Of a stretch of 64,000 nucleotides of DNA, positions 54,723-63,162 are shown one piece after another. Within the stretch, counting starts at the first letter, position 1; each line of letters begins with the position of its first letter. Source of the stretch: SZUA-229 sp964531165. GTDB lineage: Bacteria; Pseudomonadota; Gammaproteobacteria; SZUA-229. Below the pieces are notes generated by a model. It made no database searches. It had not been told where the DNA came from and saw only the letters and a list, made by a program, of their open reading frames with translations. A program made the translations under genes and the position numbers. The stretch spans positions 62,001-126,000 of the forward strand of contig CAZHEA010000001.1 in the NCBI GenBank assembly GCA_964531165.1, given 5' to 3'.

Positions 54723-56090
54723 TTAATTACTTAAAATACGTAATAAATTGGTATAGTCTTCATCTATTTTGGTATCTGATTCTCGTAATTCTGCAATTTT
54801 CCGACAACCATGTAAAACAGTTGTATGATCTCGTCCACCAAATGCATTGCCAATTTCCGGTAAACTGTGATTAGTCAGTTCTTTAGATAAAGCCATTGCA
54901 AGTTGACGGGGTCGTGTAATAGATCGACTACGGCTATTGGAATGCAAATCTGAAATTCTTATTTTATAATATTCCGCCACCGTTTTTTGTATATTTTCAA
55001 TCGTAATTAAACGATCATGCAGGGCAATTAAATCACGTAAAGTCTCTTTGGCAAACTCAAGAGTAATTGGTTTTCCGGTAAAATTAGACGTTGCCATAAC
55101 GCGTCGTAGTGAGCCTTCTAATTCACGAATATTAGAACGAATCCGTTTAGCGATAAAAAATGCGACTTCACTGGGTAAGTCAATACCAAATTCTTCGGCT
55201 TTCTTTTGTAAAATTGCAACACGTGTTTCTAATTCAGGAGGCTCTATGCACACTGGTAAACCCCAGCCAAAACGGGATTTCAAGCGTTCTTCCAGGCCAT
55301 CAATTTCTTTCGGATAGCGATCACAGGTTAAAATGATTTGCCTGCCACCTTCGAGTAATGCATTAAATGTATGAAAAAACTCTTCCTGAGAACGTTCTTT
55401 ACCGGCAAAAAATTGAATATCATCAATCAAAAGCATATCAAGTGAACGATAAAAGTTTTTAAATTCGTCCATAGTATTATGCTGTAAGGCTTTTATCATA
55501 TGGGTTACAAAGCGTTCTGAATGAAGATAGACGATACGTGCCTGAGGATTTTTCTGTAGAACCTTATTTCCTACCGCATGCATCAAATGGGTTTTACCTA
55601 AACCCACTCCACCATATAAAAATAACGGGTTATATGATCCTGCAGGATTTTCTACTACCTGCAATGATGCCGCTTTAGCCAGTTGATTACTTTTACCTTC
55701 GACAAAATTATTAAATGTAAAACCAATATTCAGATTATGTTCAAGTAGTTCATTTGATGGTTTTGGTTTACCTGGTGGTTGTATAGAGCTGGGAACAGTA
55801 ACGGGTTTAGATGAGTTAATTGTTGCTTTAAATTCTGGCCTGGGGTTTTTACTACCAATATCTAATATAACGGAAATGTCATTATTTGTATCTATTTGTT
55901 GACAAATAGTGGTTATTTGTTGCAAAAAGTGCTGTTTAACCCAGTCCAATACAAAGCTATTTGGAGCAAATAGAAATAGTTGATTATTTGATTCTTCAGT
56001 TTGTAAAGGTCGAATCCAGGTATTCAATTGTTGATCCGAAAGCTCTTGCTCCAGTCGTTGTAAACACTGATCCCACAAAGCAGTCGACAC
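54723..56090 (-). CDS. dnaA: chromosomal replication initiator DnaA
   Basis: 455 residues. Domain I (about 1-80), linker domain II (about 80-125), AAA+ domain III with Walker A GGVGLGKT (160-167) and LLIDDIQF Walker B, and domain IV with the DNA-binding signature DHTTVLHGC. DnaA-ATP opens the origin. The gene is flanked on both sides by direct copies of an origin-like module. Start ATG at 56090 aligns with the E. coli N-terminus. Confidence 0.97.
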   Translation of the reverse strand: MSTALWDQCLQRLEQELSDQQLNTWIRPLQTEESNNQLFLFAPNSFVLDWVKQHFLQQITTICQQIDTNNDISVILDIGSKNPRPEFKATINSSKPVTVPSSIQPPGKPKPSNELLEHNLNIGFTFNNFVEGKSNQLAKAASLQVVENPAGSYNPLFLYGGVGLGKTHLMHAVGNKVLQKNPQARIVYLHSERFVTHMIKALQHNTMDEFKNFYRSLDMLLIDDIQFFAGKERSQEEFFHTFNALLEGGRQIILTCDRYPKEIDGLEERLKSRFGWGLPVCIEPPELETRVAILQKKAEEFGIDLPSEVAFFIAKRIRSNIRELEGSLRRVMATSNFTGKPITLEFAKETLRDLIALHDRLITIENIQKTVAEYYKIRISDLHSNSRSRSITRPRQLAMALSKELTNHSLPEIGNAFGGRDHTTVLHGCRKIAELRESDTKIDEDYTNLLRILSN

Positions 56091-56248
56091 GAAATAAATT
56101 CCCCAGTAAATGTTAGATAACTCAAGATTTAACTTAAATTTAAAAATCAGCTAAATCTTGAATTTGGTAAACCTGATATTTTAACCTGCTACAAATTAAC
56201 ACAAAACTATTATTTCGAATAGCAGGTAAATTAAACTGGGGGCTTATA

Positions 56249-56458
56249 TAATTAGTATATATATATAAAGATTAATAGTTATAGTTAAGCCGCCTTAAAT
56301 CTGTGGATAACTAAAATAAATACTTTATAATCAATAGGTTAAATAGATATATTGATAGGGGTAACATTGGGATAAGCTATTTGAAACGCGTATACAGATT
56401 GTGGATAACTTGTGGTGTGGAATTTATTCAGTAGTTATACAAGAGTTGTCCACAGCTT
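56249..56458. other. origin-like module B (oriC candidate) between dnaA and rpmH
   Basis: The 618-bp gap 56091-56708 has no coding frame except rpmH at its right end. It contains boxes TGTGGATAA at 56302-56310 and 56400-56408 and TTGTCCACA at 56446-56454, and an AT-rich (TA)n stretch at 56249-56280 as a possible unwinding element. The module parallels module A. Pseudomonas has its origin in this rpmH-dnaA interval, so this is the likelier oriC. Confidence 0.8.
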
Positions 56459-56639
56459 TTGTATAAATGCAGTCGTTTATGTCTGTGTATTTTGTTATAG
56501 ACCGATTATATTTGAGTTCCATTATCAGGAAACATCAACTAGTTCGTATTTATATCTGCAATATGGATTCCATATTCCCTGAATTTTCATTTAAATGCAG
56601 CTTCAGGTTAAAACAAATAAAAATTATTAACATATTGCT

Positions 56640-56668
56640 TTGACTACCGTTGCTTCAGCGATTAGAAT
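56640..56668 (+). promoter_or_regulatory. rpmH promoter
   Basis: TTGACT at 56640-56645, 17-bp spacer, TAGAAT at 56663-56668: a near-consensus sigma70 promoter ending 40 bp before rpmH. Confidence 0.8.
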
Positions 56669-56708
56669 ATATGCCCCAATTTTTCAAGATTAATTTAGGT
56701 TTAGACCA

Positions 56709-56843
56709 ATGAAAAGAACATTTCAACCAAGTCGCATTAAACGCGCACGTACCCATGGTTTTCGCGCGCGCAGCCGTACTGTTGGTGGTCGTAAAGTATT
56801 AAAAGCTCGTCGTGCAAAAGGTAGAGCACGTCTGTCTGCATAA
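56709..56843 (+). CDS. rpmH: 50S ribosomal protein L34
   Basis: 44 residues, MKRTFQPSRIKRARTHGFRA and so on, the strongly basic and nearly invariant L34 of the large ribosomal subunit. Starts at ATG 56709 and stops at 56841-56843. A strong promoter lies just upstream; rnpA follows 73 bp downstream, the usual gene order. Small size but certain from sequence. Confidence 0.97.
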   Translation: MKRTFQPSRIKRARTHGFRARSRTVGGRKVLKARRAKGRARLSA

Positions 56844-56916
56844 TTTCATTCTTAGTTAAGCTTAAGCGGTCAAATGCTTGATTGGTTAAAAGCTTACTAA
56901 AAATGAATTTAGAATA

Positions 56917-57351
56917 ATGACTGATAACAGGGCCTGTTTTTCAAGGCAGGTCCGTTTACTTAAAGCAGATGAATTTAGTCGGGTTTTTAAAAACCCGGTG
57001 CGTTCCAGTGATCGTTATCTAACCATTCTAGCCATATCCAGATTGCAGGTTAATACGGATATAGCTGAGTCACCTATAGATATACAAGCTAATGGGCTGG
57101 ATTCAAGTCCGCGTTTAGGGCTGGCTATTTCTAAAAAAAATGCTAAACGAGCTGTAGACCGTAATCGCATAAAGCGAATAATTCGGGAAAGTTTTCGACT
57201 GAATTGTCAAAACTTGCCTGCTATCGATCTGGTGGTAATGGCGAAACCCAATACAAAACATGCGGATAATCCACAAATATTTAATTCTTTAGAACAGCAC
57301 TGGATTAAGTTAATTCAGCAGTTTCAGCCTGAAAATAGCAGGAATGATTAA
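56917..57351 (+). CDS. rnpA: ribonuclease P protein component
   Basis: 144 residues, slightly longer than the about 119 of E. coli because of an insert around 45-65. The RNR motif VDRNRIKRIIRESFR is present and binds the RNase P RNA; the basic N-terminal half fits tRNA 5'-leader binding. Follows rpmH by 73 bp; yidD overlaps or adjoins its 3' end. RNase P matures tRNA 5' ends; the RNA subunit is not in the window. Confidence 0.95.
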   Translation: MTDNRACFSRQVRLLKADEFSRVFKNPVRSSDRYLTILAISRLQVNTDIAESPIDIQANGLDSSPRLGLAISKKNAKRAVDRNRIKRIIRESFRLNCQNLPAIDLVVMAKPNTKHADNPQIFNSLEQHWIKLIQQFQPENSRND

Positions 57352-57379
57352 TGTATCGTCGGAATCATCAAAAATAGTC

Positions 57380-57619
57380 ATGCGCAGAATTTTTATCGGG
57401 CTCATCCGTTTCTATCAGTACGTAATTAGTCCGTACATACCTCCTCATTGTAGATATACTCCCACCTGTTCTACATATGCAGTTGAAGCCATAAGCCGAT
57501 TTGGTATATTGCATGGCGGTTGGTTAGCGTTACGTCGAATCGGGCGTTGCCACCCCTGGCGCAAAGGCGGATATGATCCGGTTCCCGAACATACGCATAA
57601 AACTGAATGTAAACATTAA
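57380..57619 (+). CDS. yidD: membrane protein insertion efficiency factor YidD
   Basis: 79 residues from ATG 57380, which aligns with other YidD starts; ATG 57344 in the same frame would extend the protein by 12 residues into rnpA. The YidD core is intact: ISPYIPPHCRYTPTCSTYAVEAI, then GGWLALRRIGRCHPW and GGYDPVP, with three conserved cysteines. It assists YidC insertion of inner-membrane proteins. It lies between rnpA and yidC as usual. Confidence 0.92.
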   Translation: MRRIFIGLIRFYQYVISPYIPPHCRYTPTCSTYAVEAISRFGILHGGWLALRRIGRCHPWRKGGYDPVPEHTHKTECKH

Positions 57620-57658
57620 TTATATTAAACACGATTATTAAACGTCATCAGGATATCA

Positions 57659-59299
57659 ATGGAAAACCAACGTACCGTATTATACCTCGCTTTCTTTTTT
57701 ACGCTGTTTTTACTCTATCAGCAGTGGGAAAAAACCTATGGCCCACAGCCGATAGACACACAGATTGAACAGGTATTTGATACGTCGGCTACAATTCCCG
57801 ATGCAGATAATTCATCATTGCCATCTGCAGATATTCCATCAGCAAATAATGCAGTTTCAGCTCCTCTGGTGAGTGAAGATGTTAACGCTTCACGTCAGAA
57901 CGTTCATGTGGTTACAGATTTACTTGATTTAATGATTGATACCCGGGGCGGCACTATTTATCAGCTGGACTTACGGGACTATCAGAAAAGTGCAGAACAG
58001 ATAGATGCTCCTTTTCGCTTATTTTCAAGCAGTGAAAGTGACTATCATATTGCTCAATCAGGTCTGATCTCCTATGCACAAAAAGCCCCTAGTCATAATG
58101 ATATTTATCAGGTTGAGAAAACTGAATATCGTCTGGAAGAAGGCACCGATGAACTGAAAGTTACATTACACTGGCAACAAGATGGTATCAGTGTAAATAA
58201 AATTTTTATTTTTCATCGTAATAGCTACGTTATTGATGTTGAACATGTTGTTAATGGTGATGACTGGAGTGGTCAGGAATATCGTCAACTATCCCGATCT
58301 TTACAGGAACGTAAATCAACAATGATTCCAACCTATGTAGGTGGAGTGGTATTTAATGATGAGATTAAATATGAAAAAGTAGATTTTGATGATATTGAAT
58401 CACAAAACTTTAATGCAGACATGAAAGGTGGCTGGATTGCGATGATTCAGCATTATTTCCTCGCTGCCTGGGTGCCAGATCAAAATGAAACAAATAAGGC
58501 ATATACCAAATACTCTGCTAGCAGTGGTCGATATATATTAGGTTTGAAATCTACGGTAGAAAATGCCAGTCCACAGACTCCTGCCGTATTTAAAAGTCAG
58601 TTAGTCGTTGGTCCTAAATTACAGGATAGATTGGAAAAAATTGCACCGGGTTTAGAATTAACCGTTGATTATGGTGTGCTCACGATATTGGCAAAACCAC
58701 TGTTCTGGTTATTAAAGTTTTATCACACTATGTTTGATAACTGGGGCTGGGCCATTATCTTTTTAACGATTACGGTGAAAGCTGCCTTTTACTGGTTATC
58801 CGCAAAAGGTTATCGTTCAATGGCGCGTATGCGTAAAGTTGCGCCGCGTATGGCAACTTTGAAAGAGCGCTATGGTGATGACCGTCAGCGTATGTCATCT
58901 GAAATGATGAAAATGTATAAAGAAGAGAAAATTAACCCCCTCGGTGGTTGTTTCCCTATTTTGATACAGATACCGGTTTTCATTGCACTGTACTGGGTGT
59001 TGTTAGAATCAGTAGAAATGCGTAATGCGCCATTTGCACTGTGGATTCAGAACTTATCTGAACAGGATCCCTATTATATTCTGCCCGTCTTAATGGGTGC
59101 GACAATGTTTATTCAGCAAAAACTGAACCCCGCGCCAGTTGATCCGGTACAGCAGAAAGTATTCCAGTTTATGCCGTTTGTATTTACTATTTTCTTCCTG
59201 TTCTTCCCGGCGGGTCTGGTACTTTACTGGGTAGTTAATAATACACTATCGATTATTCAGCAGTGGCTGATTACCCGTACAATCGAATCTGAAAAGTAG
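57659..59299 (+). CDS. yidC: membrane protein insertase YidC
   Basis: 546 residues. N-terminal anchor (about 8-22), large periplasmic domain to about 340, then the conserved five-helix insertase core (KPLFWLLKFYHTMFDNWGWAI, GGCFPILIQIPVFIALYWVL, PAGLVLYWVVNN). The core arginine lies within GYRSMARMRKVAPRM. It inserts proteins into the inner membrane alone or with SecYEG. Length and order are normal. A hairpin follows. Confidence 0.96.
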   Translation: MENQRTVLYLAFFFTLFLLYQQWEKTYGPQPIDTQIEQVFDTSATIPDADNSSLPSADIPSANNAVSAPLVSEDVNASRQNVHVVTDLLDLMIDTRGGTIYQLDLRDYQKSAEQIDAPFRLFSSSESDYHIAQSGLISYAQKAPSHNDIYQVEKTEYRLEEGTDELKVTLHWQQDGISVNKIFIFHRNSYVIDVEHVVNGDDWSGQEYRQLSRSLQERKSTMIPTYVGGVVFNDEIKYEKVDFDDIESQNFNADMKGGWIAMIQHYFLAAWVPDQNETNKAYTKYSASSGRYILGLKSTVENASPQTPAVFKSQLVVGPKLQDRLEKIAPGLELTVDYGVLTILAKPLFWLLKFYHTMFDNWGWAIIFLTITVKAAFYWLSAKGYRSMARMRKVAPRMATLKERYGDDRQRMSSEMMKMYKEEKINPLGGCFPILIQIPVFIALYWVLLESVEMRNAPFALWIQNLSEQDPYYILPVLMGATMFIQQKLNPAPVDPVQQKVFQFMPFVFTIFFLFFPAGLVLYWVVNNTLSIIQQWLITRTIESEK

Positions 59300-59314
59300 A
59301 TTTCGTCTATCTCA

Positions 59315-59351
59315 TTGCTCTCCTATGCTTTTAATAGTGCATAGGAGGCAA
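59315..59351 (+). terminator. hairpin after yidC
   Basis: A 13-bp stem with one bulged T (TTGC-T-CTCCTATGC / GCATAGGAG-GCAA) and a 10-nt loop, 15 bp past the yidC stop. The 3' side lacks a T-run, so it is a weak or processing terminator. Confidence 0.6.
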
Positions 59352-59427
59352 TTAAAATTAATGTAAAATATTCCATTTAGAATAGATAGACTTTTGCATT
59401 TTCAGCAAGCCCAAGTAAACTCCCTCC

Positions 59428-60780
59428 ATGAGTATCTCAAATTGTGAAACTATTGCAGCAATAGCTACGGCCCCCGGCAGAGGTGGTGTCGGCATAGTAA
59501 GGGTATCCGGCCCGGGAAGTGCTGAAATAGCAGAAAATATACTCGGCAAAATTCCAGCCATTCGGCGTGCAGAATACCTGGCTTTCAAAGATGAAAAAAA
59601 TGATGTCATAGATACTGGCATCGCAATCTATTTCCAACATCCAAACTCCTTTACCGGTGAAGATATATTAGAACTACAGGCTCACGGTGGTCCGGTGGTC
59701 CTTGATATGATATTGAATCGGGTTTTAAAACTCGGTGCTCGACCAGCCCGAGCAGGGGAGTTTAGCGAGCAAGCATTTTTAAATGATAAAATGGATTTAG
59801 CCCAGGCGGAAGCGGTGGCCGATTTAATTGAAGCTGAATCAGCGGAAGCGGCAAAAGCTGCAGTCAGATCATTACAGGGAGAATTTTCTGGAAATATAAC
59901 CGCATTAGTGGAAAGCTTAATCGAGCTGCGGTTATATGTGGAAGCATCATTGGATTTTCCTGAAGAAGAAATTGATTTTCTCAGTGATGGAAAAGTTGAA
60001 GCTAAATTAACTAAAATTGAAGTGGCACTAGCTGATGTTTTCAAATCAGCTCGTCAGGGAAGTTTATTGCGTGAAGGAATGACATTAGTGATTGCTGGAC
60101 GACCCAACGCCGGAAAATCCAGTTTATTAAATCAACTCGCAGGAAGAAACTCAGCAATTGTTACAGATATTCCCGGTACCACTCGTGATGTTTTACGTGA
60201 ACATATTCAAATTGATGGTTTGCCATTACACGTTATTGATACCGCAGGTTTACGTGAAAGTGATGACCCAGTAGAGCAGGAAGGTGTACGCCGGGCATGG
60301 CAGGAAATAGAACAGGCGGATCGAATTTTATTACTGGTTGACGATACACATCGCAATGATGATCATCTGCAAATAGAAGATAAGCTTCCTGAGCATATAG
60401 GTGTAACTCGTATTTTTAATAAAATTGACAGCTCGGGACGAGCTGCAGAGCTGATAGAAAACGACTCGGAGACGGATATCGCTCTGAGTGCAAAAACTGG
60501 AGAAGGTATCGATATTTTAAAAAATCACCTTAAACAATGCATGGGCTATGAGCAGAGTAATGAAGGTCGGTTTATGGCCAGACGGCGACATATTGATGCG
60601 TTGGAAAATGCAGATCAGCATTTACAAATGGGTCGTTATAATTTAATTGAGTTACAAGCCGGTGAGTTATTAGCGGAAGAGCTTCGTATGGCCCAGCAGA
60701 AATTGAATGAAATAACCGGTGAGTTTACATCGGATGATCTATTAGGAAAAATATTTTCGAGTTTCTGTATCGGGAAATAA
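59428..60780 (+). CDS. mnmE: tRNA modification GTPase MnmE
   Basis: 450 residues. N-terminal folate-binding domain (about 1-118), helical domain with the inserted G domain: GRPNAGKS (224-231), DIPGTTRD, DTAGLRE, and the C-terminal CIGK. With MnmG it makes the 5-carboxymethylaminomethyl modification at wobble uridine 34. MnmG normally follows in this neighbourhood but is not present. The gene stands 128 bp after yidC. Confidence 0.96.
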   Translation: MSISNCETIAAIATAPGRGGVGIVRVSGPGSAEIAENILGKIPAIRRAEYLAFKDEKNDVIDTGIAIYFQHPNSFTGEDILELQAHGGPVVLDMILNRVLKLGARPARAGEFSEQAFLNDKMDLAQAEAVADLIEAESAEAAKAAVRSLQGEFSGNITALVESLIELRLYVEASLDFPEEEIDFLSDGKVEAKLTKIEVALADVFKSARQGSLLREGMTLVIAGRPNAGKSSLLNQLAGRNSAIVTDIPGTTRDVLREHIQIDGLPLHVIDTAGLRESDDPVEQEGVRRAWQEIEQADRILLLVDDTHRNDDHLQIEDKLPEHIGVTRIFNKIDSSGRAAELIENDSETDIALSAKTGEGIDILKNHLKQCMGYEQSNEGRFMARRRHIDALENADQHLQMGRYNLIELQAGELLAEELRMAQQKLNEITGEFTSDDLLGKIFSSFCIGK

Positions 60781-60804
60781 CAAATAAGACACAGGTTAAT
60801 AAAA

Positions 60805-61227
60805 ATGAAAATAGTAATTCAATGCCTAATTTTAATGTTATCAGTAAATGTGCAGGCCATAAGTGCGCAAACCTATCAACCGCATAGTGGCGATAAAGAG
60901 CTGGATGAGACATTAATATCTATCCATAAAAATATAAACAGAAAACATAAAAAAAAGTTAAGCCAGTTTGTAGATAAAGTTGCAGCAGATTTTCAGGTGC
61001 CGCCACAAAAAGTTGAAGAATTATTTAATCATTATGAGTTTAATGCAGCGGATGTGCTCATGAGTGTATCCATCGCAGATGTTAGTGGTGAACCTTTGCA
61101 AAATATAGCAGGACTTTATTATAAAAACAAAGCCAGCGGATGGAAGTATACTTTAAAGCATTTAAATATTAATAATTCTTCAAAAGTTTTTTTACAAATT
61201 AAAAAAGATATGAAAATTGATTATTAA
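60805..61227 (+). CDS. small exported protein of unknown function
   Basis: 140 residues. Signal peptide (cleavage near SAQ-TYQ), basic helix-rich core with KHKKKLSQFVDKVAADFQVPPQKVEELF, then a beta segment. No family recognised. It follows mnmE by 24 bp and precedes the AsmA-family gene by 27 bp, so the three could be co-transcribed. Confidence 0.65.
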   Translation: MKIVIQCLILMLSVNVQAISAQTYQPHSGDKELDETLISIHKNINRKHKKKLSQFVDKVAADFQVPPQKVEELFNHYEFNAADVLMSVSIADVSGEPLQNIAGLYYKNKASGWKYTLKHLNINNSSKVFLQIKKDMKIDY

Positions 61228-61254
61228 TAACTTATGATTAAGTGATATGAAAAA

Positions 61255-63162
61255 ATGATCAAAAAAACATTATTGTTATTTATGATAATAATCTTAATCA
61301 TTCCAGTAATAATTAATTATACTAATATAAATTTTGCCAAAAATACTATTACACAAATGGTAAGTGAAGTAATGGGCAGAAGACTAAAGTTAAATGGTGA
61401 TTTAAAAATACAGTTATATCCGAATACAGGTTTATCAGCAGAGAATATTCAATTTGAAAATGCACAGTGGTCAGAACAGGATTATTTACTAGAAGCTAAA
61501 TCAATAAATATTAAAATATCAGCAAAAGCATTGTTTACTGGAAAAATTGATATAATTAGAATTATTCTAGACGGCTTCATTATAAATTTAGAAAAAAATG
61601 ATTTTGATAAAGCAAACTGGGAATTTAGAAATCTAGTAAAACAAAAATCGAAAAGTAATAAATCAAACGAGTTAGTAGTGCTGCCATTTTATAGGGGTTC
61701 AAAGCTATCTATTACTAATGCAAGTATTAATTATAAAGATAAAAATATAGAAAAAAATATATATATTAAAGAATTGCATGTTGAGCAAAGTGAGAATACA
61801 GAAATAAGGTTACTGGCCAGGCATAAAGATGTCCCAGTAAAGATATACTTGAAGATTCCCGCAGTTAATAATTTGCTAAATTTATCATCCATACCAATAG
61901 TAGCTAATGGAAATATTGGTAATATTGATTTTAGTGTGGAGACGGACCTACCAGTAAGTAGGTATGATAACCTGGATATTTTATTCGATGTAAAATATCC
62001 AGATCTGACAACAATAAAAAAACTATTCCCAGTAGATAATTATGAAATTGGTAAAGTTTTATTAAATGCCAGAATAATAAAACAAAAACAAAATTATATA
62101 GTAAAAATAAGTACAGCAACTATAGATAAAACTTTGATTAGTGGATATTTTGAATATAGGATTCAACCTGAAAGGCCAAAAGTTATAGCCCGTCTGAAAA
62201 TAAAGTTGCTTAATTTAACTAAACTAAAAAAGCTTATATCTAGTAACAGTAAAACTGAAATTAATAAAGCAGAATCAGAAGAGCTATTTCCATCAAAAAC
62301 ATTACCATTTAAAAACTTGTTTAAATATGATGCGGATATAGATATTGATATTGAAGGGATTGAAGATGATTTGTTAGAGCTTGTAAAATTTACTATGAAC
62401 GCAAAGCTAGAGGATGGCTTATTAAATGTAAATAAACTAACTGTCGTCAATAATCGGGATGAAGAAATAACTGCAAAAATCCGTATTAATTCGCAGACTA
62501 CACAGCCTGAAATGAATGTCATTTTTGTAACTGAAAATATTCAACTGGATGAGAATGACACATTGAAACAATATTTAAGTGGAGCAAATACAAATATAAA
62601 AATTAATCTTGATAGTAAAGGTGAATCAGTACAGAAAATTATGGATCATTTAAATGGTCAGATAATAGTAAAGATAGGCAAAGCGGAACTGGATGATGAT
62701 TTATTAAAGTTTGTCAGCAGTAATATTTTGACCGATCTGGTTAAGGCAATTAACCCGATTGCAGATAAAAGCCCTAAAACTAATTTAGAGTGTGCGGTCA
62801 TACGATTTGATATAAAAGAAGGTGTTTTAACAGCTGATAGAGGTGTAGTCATGCAAACTGACAAAATACAAATTATTAGCAGTGGCATAGTTGACTTACA
62901 TTCGCAAACACTTGAATTTGGAATCAGACCACAGGCAAGAGAAGGCGTTGAGTTAAACCTGAATAGTCTGGCATCAATGGTAAAACTATCAGGAAAAATA
63001 ATAGACCCTTCGATAACCATGAGTGTGAAAGACACCGCAATTGTGTATTCATATTTTGCTTCAGGCGGAGCAACTTTTTTAGTTAAATCGCTTTATGACA
63101 CGGCAACACGAGATGCTTCTCCGTGTGAAACAGCTATCATGGGTCCGATGGGCGCTAATTAA
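61255..63162 (+). CDS. AsmA-family periplasmic protein
   Basis: 635 residues. One N-terminal membrane helix (about 5-22) is followed by the AsmA chorein-like N region (VMGRRLKLNGDLKIQLYPNTGLSAENI) and the C-terminal AsmA repeat region (LDSKGESVQKIMDHLNGQI, KGVLTADRGVVMQTDKIQ-like and LNLNSLASMVKLSGKI). AsmA relatives assist lipid movement to the outer membrane. Extreme AT-richness of the coding sequence is notable next to mnmE. Its 3' end overlaps the convergent mnmH gene by 4 bp. Confidence 0.85.
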   Translation: MIKKTLLLFMIIILIIPVIINYTNINFAKNTITQMVSEVMGRRLKLNGDLKIQLYPNTGLSAENIQFENAQWSEQDYLLEAKSINIKISAKALFTGKIDIIRIILDGFIINLEKNDFDKANWEFRNLVKQKSKSNKSNELVVLPFYRGSKLSITNASINYKDKNIEKNIYIKELHVEQSENTEIRLLARHKDVPVKIYLKIPAVNNLLNLSSIPIVANGNIGNIDFSVETDLPVSRYDNLDILFDVKYPDLTTIKKLFPVDNYEIGKVLLNARIIKQKQNYIVKISTATIDKTLISGYFEYRIQPERPKVIARLKIKLLNLTKLKKLISSNSKTEINKAESEELFPSKTLPFKNLFKYDADIDIDIEGIEDDLLELVKFTMNAKLEDGLLNVNKLTVVNNRDEEITAKIRINSQTTQPEMNVIFVTENIQLDENDTLKQYLSGANTNIKINLDSKGESVQKIMDHLNGQIIVKIGKAELDDDLLKFVSSNILTDLVKAINPIADKSPKTNLECAVIRFDIKEGVLTADRGVVMQTDKIQIISSGIVDLHSQTLEFGIRPQAREGVELNLNSLASMVKLSGKIIDPSITMSVKDTAIVYSYFASGGATFLVKSLYDTATRDASPCETAIMGPMGAN

